64,000 nt of DNA from JBCCGI01 sp039029355 (GTDB lineage: Bacteria > Planctomycetota > UBA1135 > GCA-002686595), in contig JBCCGI010000030.1 of NCBI GenBank assembly GCA_039029355.1, positions 25,316-89,315 on the forward strand, in the 5' to 3' direction. Positions 18,968-27,674 of this stretch are shown here, in pieces (the stretch's first letter is position 1; every line of letters begins with the position of its first letter). Both the position numbers and the translations under genes were made by a program. Under the pieces are notes generated by a model that ran no database searches, was not told where the DNA came from, and worked only from the letters and a program-made list of their open reading frames with translations.

Positions 18968-21271
18968 ATGAGCTTGCTTGCCGCCCCTGTCCTTCTGACC
19001 GCCCTGCTGAGCCCCTCGCGCCCGGACCCGCTCGCGAGTCCGGCGGGGGAACCGCTCGACGACGAGGCAGCGAGCATCGCCCGCATCGAGGCGGCGATCG
19101 TGCCGTCCTTCTTCATCGAGGGGCGACCCCCGCGCGAAGCGAGCCTCGAACAGCGGATGCGTGAGCTGGGCGTGCCGGGCGTCAGCGTCGCGGTGATCCG
19201 GGCAGGCGAGCTCGCCTGGACCAAGGCCTGGGGCTATGCCGACCTCGAGCGCGAGCGCCCGGCGACGACTCGCACGCGCTTCCAAGCCGCCTCGATCTCG
19301 AAGCCGTTGGCGGCGATGGCGGCCCTGCGCAAGGTCGACGAGGGCGTGCTGGAGCTGGATGAGGACGTCAACGAGGTGCTGTCCAGCTGGCAGGTGCCGG
19401 CCCATGACTTCGGCCCGGAACCGGTGACGCTCCGGCGGTTGTTGAACCACAGCGCCGGCCTCAACGTCGGCCCCGTCGGGGGCTACGACCAGGGGGAGGA
19501 GCTTCCCACCGTCGTGGAGATGCTGGCGGGCGCGGCCAGGATCGACGCGGTGGAGGTCGTGGCCCGGCCGGGCTCCGCGTTCCGCTATTCGGGCGGCGGC
19601 TACACGGTCCTCCAACAGCTCCTCGTCGACCAGGACGACCGGCGGTCGTTCGCCGATCTCCTCCGCGAGACCGTGCTGGCTCCGCTGGGGATGGAGGACA
19701 GCCTCTACGCCCAACCGCTTCCGGAAGAGCTGCGCGAGCTCGCGGCCACGGGCTACTACGACGCGGGACGGCCGGTCGAGGGCGGTGCGCGCATCTACCC
19801 GGCGCTCGCGGCCGCCGGCCTCTGGACCACCCCGACCGACCTCGCTCGCTATGCGATCTCGATCCATCGAGCGCGCGCCGGCAGCGAGCACGCGGTCCTG
19901 TCCGCCGCGACGATCGCGGAGATGCTGACCCCCGGGCTCAACGAATGGGGCCTCGGCCCGGAGGTCCGAGCCGGGGGCAACCGGTTCCAGCACGGCGGCT
20001 CGAACGACGGCTTCCGCTGCCAGCTCACGCTCCTGCTCGAAGAGGGCGACGGCCTGGTGATCATGACCAACTCCGACCAGGGGAGTCCGCTGGCCCGGGA
20101 GATCCTGCTGACGGTCGCGCAGGAGTACGGCTGGCCCGGCTTCGCCCCGGTGCGCAAGCGGGTGGTCTCCCTGGAGCCCGAGGTCTATCGCCAACTGGAA
20201 GGCGTCTACACGATCGAAGGCTGGGGATCGGCAAGCGTCGTCTTCCGCGACGGAAGGCTGTGGGCCGAGCGCAGCTGGGACGACACGGTGGAGATCCTGC
20301 CCGAGTCCGCGACGGACTTCTTCGCGCTGGACGACGCTCAGCCCGTGGAGTTCGTGCTCGAAGAAGGGGAGGCCGTAGCGGCCTGGTTCTCGGACTGGCG
20401 CTTCGAGCGGACGGGGGATCTCCCCCCGCAGGCCAACCCCGCCGCGTACCTCGGCCTCTCGCCGGTCGGCCTCGTCCCCGAGGTCTTCGCCCCGGGCGTG
20501 ATCTCGCTCGAGGACCGCTACGAGTACGGCTGCGCGATCTCGCAGGACGGCCGCCAGGTCTTCTTCGGCGTCGCCGGCGGCGACCGAGCCGAGATTCGCT
20601 ACGTCGAATACGCCGAGGGCCAATGGTCTGCAGACCGGCCCCTGCTCCCCGACGCCGCCTTCAGCTTCAACGATCCCTTCCTGTCCAGCCGCGAGGATCG
20701 CCTCTACTTCATCAGCGACGCCGCGCTCACCGGAACGGCGCGCAAGAGCGATCACGACATCTGGTACGTCGCACGAACGGCGGAGGGCTGGTCGACTCCC
20801 ATTCACGGCGGCGCGGTCCTCAACACACCGTTCGAGGAGTACTTCGTGTCCTTGACCGACGAAGGGACCCTCTACTTCTCTTCGAACCGCCCCTCGGAGG
20901 AAGGCTCCCGCAGCCCCGGTGGGTTCGACCTCTACGCCTCACCCGCCGACGCCGGCGCCTTCGGACCGGCACGCAAGCTACCCGCCGCCCTGAACACCAA
21001 GAACTACGAGGCCGATGTCTTCGTCGCCCCCGACGAGTCCTACGTCGTCTTCTGCTCGACCCGTCCGGACGGTCTGGGTCGCGGCGATCTCTACATCAGC
21101 TTCCGGGAGGCGGGCGAAGGCTGGTCGACGGCGCGCAGGCTGGGACGAGAGATCAACACGGAGGGACACGAGCTGTGCCCCTTCGTCTCCAGAGATGGAG
21201 AGTACTTCTTCTACACCAGCAACGAGGATCTCTACTGGGTCGACGCGGACATCCTGGAGGGCTATCGGTAG
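18968..21271 (+). CDS. beta-lactamase-family serine hydrolase fused to a PD40 propeller domain
   Basis: A 767-residue protein with an N-terminal hydrophobic leader. Residues about 50-400 are a class-C beta-lactamase/esterase domain (PF00144 type): S109-x-x-K112 in AASISKPL, Y207 in FRYSGGGY, and H342-G-G in QHGGSNDGF. In many relatives these act as esterases or D-aminopeptidases rather than beta-lactamases. The C-terminal part from about 500 carries WD40-like PD40 repeats (YGCAISQDGRQVFFG, DPFLSSREDRLYFIS, EEYFVSLTDEGTLYFSSNRP, HELCPFVSRDGEYFFYTS) of the type found in TolB and outer-membrane proteins. The fusion suggests an exported hydrolase with a binding propeller. The substrate is unknown. 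Confidence 0.85.
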   Translation: MSLLAAPVLLTALLSPSRPDPLASPAGEPLDDEAASIARIEAAIVPSFFIEGRPPREASLEQRMRELGVPGVSVAVIRAGELAWTKAWGYADLERERPATTRTRFQAASISKPLAAMAALRKVDEGVLELDEDVNEVLSSWQVPAHDFGPEPVTLRRLLNHSAGLNVGPVGGYDQGEELPTVVEMLAGAARIDAVEVVARPGSAFRYSGGGYTVLQQLLVDQDDRRSFADLLRETVLAPLGMEDSLYAQPLPEELRELAATGYYDAGRPVEGGARIYPALAAAGLWTTPTDLARYAISIHRARAGSEHAVLSAATIAEMLTPGLNEWGLGPEVRAGGNRFQHGGSNDGFRCQLTLLLEEGDGLVIMTNSDQGSPLAREILLTVAQEYGWPGFAPVRKRVVSLEPEVYRQLEGVYTIEGWGSASVVFRDGRLWAERSWDDTVEILPESATDFFALDDAQPVEFVLEEGEAVAAWFSDWRFERTGDLPPQANPAAYLGLSPVGLVPEVFAPGVISLEDRYEYGCAISQDGRQVFFGVAGGDRAEIRYVEYAEGQWSADRPLLPDAAFSFNDPFLSSREDRLYFISDAALTGTARKSDHDIWYVARTAEGWSTPIHGGAVLNTPFEEYFVSLTDEGTLYFSSNRPSEEGSRSPGGFDLYASPADAGAFGPARKLPAALNTKNYEADVFVAPDESYVVFCSTRPDGLGRGDLYISFREAGEGWSTARRLGREINTEGHELCPFVSRDGEYFFYTSNEDLYWVDADILEGYR

Positions 21272-21473
21272 CCGCGAGCGAGGCTGCGGCGTCGCCGAAT
21301 TCTCGCTTTCGGTCTGTGCCCGGGAAGGCGGAAACCGATCTAGAACGTCGCCGTCGATCTCGGCGCGGGCGAAGGTCAGGGGTCGGGGCTGGAGAGGTCG
21401 GTCGCGGGCGGTCGCGCGCTACGTGGTCAGTCGAAAGCGATCGACTGGGCCGCGGTTGTGCCGCGGCCGTACG

Positions 21474-21725
21474 ATGCACCACATGAACGGAAACGTCCTC
21501 GAGTGGTGTCTGGACGACCGCACGTCCGACGGCGGGCCGGTGGTCCCCGGCTCCGGTGAGCTGCACGAGGGCAACACCTCGAACCTCCACGCGGTACGCG
21601 GTGGGAGCGTCTTGCTCGCCGCCACGAGAGCCCACTGGGCAGCCCGCTTCTCGCGGGCGTCGAATCTCGTCGACCGCGGCACGGGCCTTCTGGCCGCCCA
21701 CTGGCTCAACGCTATCTCCGACTGA
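21474..21725 (+). pseudogene. C-terminal remnant of an FGE-sulfatase (SUMF1-like) domain
   Basis: The codons MHHMNGNVLEWCLDD ... LHAVRGGSVLLAATRAHWAARF match the end of FGE-sulfatase domains (M-x-G-N-V-x-E-W-C then R-G-G-S-F). The N-terminal three quarters of the domain are missing, and the sequence before 21474 does not resemble it, so this is a 5'-truncated remnant. It ends two bases before the ATG of the prolyl oligopeptidase gene. The same arrangement recurs at 63547-63903. A complete parent was probably a kinase-FGE or stand-alone FGE gene in operon with the peptidase. Confidence 0.6.
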
Positions 21726-21727
21726 CC

Positions 21728-23866
21728 ATGACCAAGCTTCAACGTGTCCGGCCACGTCGGTGCGGGCCCCTCGTGCTGCTGTTCGCCGGGGCCTGCTCTG
21801 CCCCTTCCGGAAGCTGCGGCGACCTGGAGTATCCAACGACGCGGAAGGGCGAACAGGTCGACGTCTATCACGGCGTGGAGGTCCGCGATCCCTACCGCTG
21901 GCTCGAAGACCTCGAGTCCGACGAGGTGCGGAGCTGGGTCGAGGCCCAGAGCTCCACCACCCTTCCGTTCCTGGCGTCGCGCCCCCAGCGCGACCGGATC
22001 GCGGAGCGGCTGGCCGAGCTCTGGAACTATGAGCGCTTCAGCATCCCCGAAGTGCGCGGGGATCGGGTCTTCTTCCGGCACAACCACGGACTCGACGGCC
22101 AGGACTCGCTCTACGTGGTCGACGAACCGGAAGGGGAGGCGCGCCTGCTCCTAGACCCGAACGAGCTCGGCGAAGACGCCGAGGAGGACACCCTCGAGGC
22201 CTACGCGCCCAGCGTGACCGGTCGCTACGTCGCCTACGCTCTGTCCAAGGGGGGCTCCGACTGGCGCGCCTGGTCGGTGCTCGATGTCGAGACCGGCGAG
22301 GTGGTGGGGGAACCCGTGCGGAAGACGGCGGACCGCACGGTCGGCTGGACCTTCGACGACTCGGGCTTCTACTACAATCGGTCCGAGCCGGCCCGGGAAA
22401 GCGCTGAATCGTCCGATCTCGCGCCGGTGTCCGGCGTGCACTTCCACCGCCTGGGCGCCCCCCAGCAGGAGGACGAGCTGATCCTGCAGGAGGAGGAGCA
22501 TGGCTTGGTCGGCCGGACGACCGGTGACGGTCGCTTCCTGTTCGTCTACGCCTGGAACGAGGAGATCCTGTGGGAGCTGCACGTGATGGATCTGATGGCC
22601 GCCCCGGGCGAGCGGAAGCTGAGCCCGCTGGTCGAGGGGTTCGACGCGGCGTACGCCTGCCTGGGGAACCGCGGCGACATCTTCTTCGTCCAGACCAACC
22701 TCGACGCCTCCAACTGGAGCATCGTCGCCGTGGACCACCGCCGGCCCGAGCGCGAGAACTGGCGCGTGGTCGTGCCCGAGCGCGACGAGTCGATCCTCAC
22801 CGCGGGCCTGGTCGGCGATCGCTTGATCGTGACCTACCTGAAGGACGTCGTAACCGAGGCGCGCGTGTTTGGCCTGGACGGCGCGCCCCAGGGGGCGGTC
22901 GAGCTCGAACTCGGGGCCGTGGAGGGCTTCGGCGGGAGCGTCGGCAGCGAGACGTACTACTCCCTGACCGGCTTCACCGAGCCGGGCAGGATCGCCAGCT
23001 ACGACGTCGAAACCGGCCGCAGCACGACGTTCTTCGAGCCTAGTGTGGCGTTCGATCCGGATGCGTTCGTCTCCCGACAGGTCTTCTATCGAAGCAAGGA
23101 CGGGACCCGCGTGCCGATGTTCCTCTCCCACCGCAGGGGTCTGGAGCGGGACGGATCCAACCCGGTCCTCCTCTCGGGCTACGGCGCGTACGGGATCTCG
23201 TCCACACCGTACTTCAGCGTGGTCAACGTGGCCTGGCTGGAAATGGGCGGCGTGCTCGCGATCCCCAACGTGCGCGGCGGTGGGGAGTACGGTGACGCAT
23301 GGCGCTGGGGCGGCGCGGGGCGGAACAAGCAGAACGCCATCGACGATATGGTCGCGGCGGCGGAGTGGCTCTGCGGGGAGGGCTACACCTCGCCCGCGCG
23401 GCTCGCCCTACAAGGCGGCTCCGCGGGAGGGCTCTTGGTCGCGGCCTGCGCGACCCAACGGCCTGAGCTCTTCGCGGCGGTCGTCGCGGTCGTTCCGCTG
23501 ACGGACATGTTGCGCTACGACCGAGGCTCGGACATCGGCTCCACCGAGTTCGGCTATCCGGATGACGAGGAGGACTTTCGGGCTTTGCATGCCTACTCGC
23601 CCCTGCACCAAGTGCGACCGGGAACCGCCTATCCGTCAGTGCTACTGATCGCGTCCGAGGGCGACGATCGGGTCCTCCCTTGGCACGCCTTCAAGCTTGC
23701 TGCGGCCATGCAGGCGGCGCAGTCCGGCGACGCGCCAATCCTGCTCCGCGTTCGGCGAAACGCCGGACACGCCGGCCCGCGCGAGACCAAGGAGCGCATC
23801 CGCGCGGTCGCCGAGACCCAGGCGTTCCTCTTCGATGCCTTGGACTTCCAGCCCGGTTGGGAGTGA
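21728..23866 (+). CDS. prolyl oligopeptidase (S9A), probable lipoprotein
   Basis: A 712-residue protein. The N-terminus (CGPLVLLFAGACS) ends in a lipobox, so it is probably anchored on the periplasmic side. The S9A start DVYHGVEVRDPYRWLE is followed by a seven-bladed propeller region and the alpha/beta-hydrolase domain. The catalytic residues are S565 in GGSAGGLL, Asp of EGDDRV (about 646) and H681 in NAGHAG. NVRGGGEYG precedes the active site, as is typical of the family. It cleaves short proline-containing peptides. It follows an FGE remnant by two bases and is a paralogue of the gene at 61376-63550. Confidence 0.93.
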   Translation: MTKLQRVRPRRCGPLVLLFAGACSAPSGSCGDLEYPTTRKGEQVDVYHGVEVRDPYRWLEDLESDEVRSWVEAQSSTTLPFLASRPQRDRIAERLAELWNYERFSIPEVRGDRVFFRHNHGLDGQDSLYVVDEPEGEARLLLDPNELGEDAEEDTLEAYAPSVTGRYVAYALSKGGSDWRAWSVLDVETGEVVGEPVRKTADRTVGWTFDDSGFYYNRSEPARESAESSDLAPVSGVHFHRLGAPQQEDELILQEEEHGLVGRTTGDGRFLFVYAWNEEILWELHVMDLMAAPGERKLSPLVEGFDAAYACLGNRGDIFFVQTNLDASNWSIVAVDHRRPERENWRVVVPERDESILTAGLVGDRLIVTYLKDVVTEARVFGLDGAPQGAVELELGAVEGFGGSVGSETYYSLTGFTEPGRIASYDVETGRSTTFFEPSVAFDPDAFVSRQVFYRSKDGTRVPMFLSHRRGLERDGSNPVLLSGYGAYGISSTPYFSVVNVAWLEMGGVLAIPNVRGGGEYGDAWRWGGAGRNKQNAIDDMVAAAEWLCGEGYTSPARLALQGGSAGGLLVAACATQRPELFAAVVAVVPLTDMLRYDRGSDIGSTEFGYPDDEEDFRALHAYSPLHQVRPGTAYPSVLLIASEGDDRVLPWHAFKLAAAMQAAQSGDAPILLRVRRNAGHAGPRETKERIRAVAETQAFLFDALDFQPGWE

Positions 23867-23925
23867 GATACGACCGTCGGTAAAGGGTACTAGTCGCTGT
23901 CCCTGTCCCCCGAAGTATCCCATCG

Positions 23926-24000
23926 CTACGCCGCGCGCCTGTAGTGCTTGAGAGGGCCGGCTAAGCGCTCGTGCGCGTGAACGTCGCCACGAGTTGATCG
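23926..24000 (-). pseudogene. C-terminal stub of an integrase-type transposase
   Basis: The minus-strand reading HERLAGPLKHYRRAA followed by TAG matches the C-terminus of planctomycete rve-type transposases (ERLGGLL-x-Y-H-R-A-A), also visible at 58680-58718. Nothing upstream is recognisable, so only the last 20 or so codons remain. The rest of the 415-bp interval 23867-24281 contains no other gene apart from the ribosome site of the next one. Confidence 0.45.
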
Positions 24001-24281
24001 CGGGAGAGCCGGAGAGCGGCGCCGGGACGGTCGTGCACGATGAGCGCCTAGGCTCGGTGGGGGAGGTGCTTGGTCGGCCGACTCACGTGGCGGATCCGCG
24101 GGCAACTCCTGCGACACGGCGAGTTGCCTTTCGGCCGAGTACTCGGGCCCTACGGGGAGAGGCCTCGCCTCCAAGAACAGGAGCGCCGGCAAAAAGAAGT
24201 CCGGGATTCGTGAAGCTCCCGGTCCGGGTACTACGCAGCCTGGGTGACACGTCACCTCAGGCCCGAACCCAAGGAGGTTCC

Positions 24282-24758
24282 ATGGGACCCGTTCGCCTCG
24301 GTTGGACCAGCTCGCTCGTCGCCCTCGCCCTCTTCGCCTCCTCCTGCACCGGCCCGAGCGTAGCGCCCCTCGTAGCAACGCCCGCCCTCGACGAGGCTCC
24401 CTACCACTCTTTCGAGGTCCGCGTGCTCGACGCTCGCGATCCCGCGGAGCTGCGCTCGGGGTTCTGCACGGAGGTGCTGGAGGTTCGCGACGCGGTCATG
24501 TCTTTCGCCAGCTCCTTCGATCCGGCCGTCGGCGACCTCGAGCTCGAGCTCTACCGAACCCTGGTCGAGCTCTACGGGGCCTCCCAGGTCGAGCAGGTGA
24601 AGTCGACCAGGTACTACAAGTGGGTGAACTGCCCGGAGGAGCTGCCGCCGTTCAAGTTCGTGTGCTGCGGGGGCACCGCGTTCCAGGTGCATTTCGCGGA
24701 TGGGCGCACGGTGCGGGTCGAGGGGCAGCAGGGAAGCGAGGCGGTCGAGGGGCGCTAG
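24282..24758 (+). CDS. hypothetical lipoprotein
   Basis: A 158-residue protein. AAGGAGG sits five bases before ATG 24282, which fixes the start. The leader LVALALFASSC ends in a lipobox Cys, so it is likely a lipoprotein. The mature part has four more Cys (GFC, NC and the adjacent pair in FVCCGG) and ends in a beta-hairpin-like AFQVHFADGRTVRVEG. I do not recognise a family. It is monocistronic. The open frame extends 96 codons upstream, but that part lacks coding character. Confidence 0.72.
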   Translation: MGPVRLGWTSSLVALALFASSCTGPSVAPLVATPALDEAPYHSFEVRVLDARDPAELRSGFCTEVLEVRDAVMSFASSFDPAVGDLELELYRTLVELYGASQVEQVKSTRYYKWVNCPEELPPFKFVCCGGTAFQVHFADGRTVRVEGQQGSEAVEGR

Positions 24759-25087
24759 CCCCATCGCCGTCCCGCGGGGGCTCGGCGGCATCGACTAGGG
24801 CGATCTGTGAGGAGCTCGCTCCTTGGCGGCCTGGATCCGGGCGACGTGTGCGGTGCTTTGGATCCTGGGGCGGAGTCGCGGCACGGACTGGCGCGACTCT
24901 CCGGGGCTTAGCGCGGGGGGAAACCGGCGCGCAAGCCGTGGGCTGCCCTGTCGTGCCCGTCGGCCACTCGCAGAGTAGCGAGACGACTGGAGCTACAGTA
25001 CGGTCGGCCCATCGTCCACGCGCTGGAGGATGCCTTGGTCTGGCCGCGCAATCACTGTAGGTGTCGGGATCACCAGAGGGTCGGAAC
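24759..25087. other. 329-bp intergenic region
   Basis: I see no gene, RNA or recognisable repeat here. AGAGGG at 25074-25079 serves as the ribosome site of the following GTG start. Confidence 0.4.
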
Positions 25088-27592
25088 GTGAACCACAGCC
25101 GAACGCTCGCCGTACTTGCACTCGCCGTCGTGACGGTCGCAGCGCCTGCCGCCGCGGCCCAGCAGCAACGCTTCGAGGAGCTGCACCGGATGGTCCCCGC
25201 GACCGCTGACGACACGCGAGCCGTCGCGCTCTCCGACCTGGACGGAGACGGAGATCTCGACGCCTTCCTCGCTAACCACGCCGAACCCAACCGCCTCTAC
25301 CTGAACGACGGCAGCGGGCATTACTCCGACGGAAGCGAGAGGATTCCCTCCGACGCCGATCCCTCCCTGGGCGTCGCGCTGGCCGACCTCGACGGGGACG
25401 GCGATGTCGACGTGCTGATCGCCAACGGCGAGAGCGGCCAGGATCGGTTCTACCGCAACGACGGCGCCTCCGGCTTTAGCGACCAGACCCAGGCGCTCCC
25501 GGCCGACGCCGACGACACGCGGGCGGTCGCGCTGCTCGACGCGGACGCCGACGGGGACCTCGACGCGATGTTCGCCAACTCGGGCGCGCAGAACCGCTAC
25601 TATCGAAACACCGGAGCGGGTGGGTTCACGGACGCGACGTCCCTGATCCCGGCCGGGGTGTTCGACTCCCGGGCGCTCGCGACCGGCGACCTGGACCTCG
25701 ACGGGGACGCCGACGTCGTCATCGCCAACTCGAGCGGCCAGCCCAATCTCCTGTTCGAGAACGACGGTACCGGCTCCTACGTGCTGGCGGCGGGCTTTCC
25801 CGCCACGGCGACCGACTCCCAAGCGGTCGTGCTCTGCGACTTTGACGCGGACCTGGATCCGGACCTGGCCTTCGGCAACGACGGGGACGACGAGCTGCTG
25901 CGCAACGACCCCCCTGGGACCTTCACGGTTGTGGCGGGTGCGCTCGGACCGAACGTTGTCGACACGCTTGGGATGGCGGTGGGGGACCTCGACGGCGATG
26001 GACTCGAAGACCTGGCGCTGACGAGCAAGCACTCCGATCTGTTCTTCCTCAGCACCGGGAGCGATCTGGTCATCGCTGGGACCCTCGAAACGACCTTCAG
26101 CAAGACCGCGGCCCTCGCCCTCGGCGACGTGGACGGAGACCAGGACCTGGACGCCTTCGTCGCCAAGCCGAACGAACCGTTGGGCGAGAACGAGCTCTGC
26201 CTCAACGACGGCTCGGCGGGCTTCGTGAACGTGACCCGCCACGAGCTCTATGCCTACTGGAGCGGGTCGGGCTTCGCCGAGGCGGGCGACCTCGACGGCG
26301 ACCAGGACCTGGACCTGATCGTGGGAAGCTGGTACTCGGCGCAGACCTTCGCGTACCTCAACGACGGCTCGGGAAAGTACGAGGAGGGCGACATGCTCTA
26401 TCCTCCGTCGGCCGACATGTCCTGCAGCGAGCTCGCCGACGTCGACGGCGATGGAGACCTGGACGCGGTGATCGGGTCGTTCGGCACCGACTCCCTCTGG
26501 TTCAACGACGGCCTGGCGACGTTCGACCAGACCTCAGATCTGCCCGGGGCAGGAACGTGGGGCCTGGAGGCCGGGGACCTCGACGGCGACGGAGACGTCG
26601 ACCTGTTCCGGGCCGACAACGGATGGAACGGTGTGGATCTGAACGACTCGACGGGCATCTTCGTCGAGGCGGTCGGGGCGCTCCCCCTCATCGCGAGCCA
26701 TAGTCGCGACCTCGCGCTTGGCGACGTCGACGGCGACGGCGACCTCGACGCCTTCGTCCCGAACCCATACAACCAGGATGTCCTGTACGTCAACGACGGC
26801 ACGGCCACCTTCTCCGACGCCTCGGCCTCCCTGCCCGTCGACGCCGAGGACAGTCAAGTGGTGCGCCTGGCGGACGTGGACGGCGACGGGGACATCGACG
26901 CGCTGATCGGCACCGGCCAGGCTCAGAATCGCCTCTACCGGAACGACGGAGCCGGAAGCTTCACCGACTCCACCACCGACCTTCCGCTCGACACGGACTA
27001 CACGTACTCGATGGACGTCGGCGACGTGGACGGAGACGGGGACGTCGACGTCGTGTTCGGCAACTTCGGCAGCGTTCACGGGAGCCCCGATAGCAAGAAC
27101 CGTCTCCTTCGCAACGACGGCGGCGGAGTGTTCTCGGACGCGAGTGCGTCGCTCCCCGGGTACCTGGAGCAGGCCGGGGAGGTGGTGCTGTTCGACGCGG
27201 ACGGCGACGCCGACCTCGACCTGTACGTCGCGAACCGGGGCGTGCACCGCCTCTTTCACAACGTCGGCCGCCAGCTCTCCTGGCGCACCTATCCCCGGGT
27301 GGACAACGACATCACGATGGACCTAGACGGACCGGCCGGGGCGGCCTGGTTCCTAGCGGCGGGTCCGCATCCCGCGCACCTCCCGCTCCCGCCGTTCGGG
27401 ATCATGCTGGTCGATCCGTCGACGCTGGTGTTCCTCACGGCCGGAACGCTCGACGGAACGGGCCAGTCCTCGGCCACGGCGTTCGTTCCGAACCAGCCGG
27501 GTCTGATCGGGGACTCGATCTTCTGGCAGGCGTTCGTAGGGACTCCGTCGCTCTTCTCTAGCCTCGAGGTTGCGGTACTCACCGACCTGTAG
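25088..27592 (+). CDS. secreted VCBS/FG-GAP repeat protein, paralogue of the one at 14653
   Basis: An 834-residue exported protein. The GTG at 25088 is preferred over a GTG at 25061, because AGAGGG lies eight bases upstream and the leader MNHSRTLAVLALAVVTVAAP starts directly. It has 14 D-x-D-G-D-x-D repeats (SDLDGDGDLD, ADVDGDGDID and so on). This is the same number and the same total length as the paralogue at 14653, although the sequences have diverged. The C-terminal module (QLSWRTYPRVD, LPLPPFGIML, GDSIFWQAFVG) is shared with 14653 and 53877. It converges on the gene ending at 27675, with a perfect hairpin between them. A calcium-dependent surface or adhesion role is inferred. Confidence 0.88.
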   Translation: MNHSRTLAVLALAVVTVAAPAAAAQQQRFEELHRMVPATADDTRAVALSDLDGDGDLDAFLANHAEPNRLYLNDGSGHYSDGSERIPSDADPSLGVALADLDGDGDVDVLIANGESGQDRFYRNDGASGFSDQTQALPADADDTRAVALLDADADGDLDAMFANSGAQNRYYRNTGAGGFTDATSLIPAGVFDSRALATGDLDLDGDADVVIANSSGQPNLLFENDGTGSYVLAAGFPATATDSQAVVLCDFDADLDPDLAFGNDGDDELLRNDPPGTFTVVAGALGPNVVDTLGMAVGDLDGDGLEDLALTSKHSDLFFLSTGSDLVIAGTLETTFSKTAALALGDVDGDQDLDAFVAKPNEPLGENELCLNDGSAGFVNVTRHELYAYWSGSGFAEAGDLDGDQDLDLIVGSWYSAQTFAYLNDGSGKYEEGDMLYPPSADMSCSELADVDGDGDLDAVIGSFGTDSLWFNDGLATFDQTSDLPGAGTWGLEAGDLDGDGDVDLFRADNGWNGVDLNDSTGIFVEAVGALPLIASHSRDLALGDVDGDGDLDAFVPNPYNQDVLYVNDGTATFSDASASLPVDAEDSQVVRLADVDGDGDIDALIGTGQAQNRLYRNDGAGSFTDSTTDLPLDTDYTYSMDVGDVDGDGDVDVVFGNFGSVHGSPDSKNRLLRNDGGGVFSDASASLPGYLEQAGEVVLFDADGDADLDLYVANRGVHRLFHNVGRQLSWRTYPRVDNDITMDLDGPAGAAWFLAAGPHPAHLPLPPFGIMLVDPSTLVFLTAGTLDGTGQSSATAFVPNQPGLIGDSIFWQAFVGTPSLFSSLEVAVLTDL

Positions 27593-27634
27593 CCGGCGAC
27601 CGAGGACCAACCGCTGACAGCCCAGCCTCAGGAC

Positions 27635-27662
27635 CGCGGCCCGGGTCGTCGCCCGGGCCGCG
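27635..27662. terminator. perfect 11-bp GC hairpin between convergent genes
   Basis: CGCGGCCCGGG (27635-27645) pairs perfectly with CCCGGGCCGCG (27652-27662) across a 6-base loop. It sits 42 bases after one stop and 12 bases before the other, between two convergent genes. It has no T-tract, but the position suggests a shared bidirectional transcription end. Confidence 0.6.
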
Positions 27663-27674
27663 ATCGTCAGCAGC

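Noticed and set aside
18947..20806. 619-codon minus-strand frame opposite the beta-lactamase-family gene
   Set aside because: No recognisable domain; it is fully explained as the antisense of a gene with intact catalytic motifs.
24759..25087. Start of the VCBS gene at GTG 25061
   Set aside because: The GTG at 25088 has a ribosome site at normal distance, gives a clean signal peptide, and makes the protein equal in length to its paralogue.
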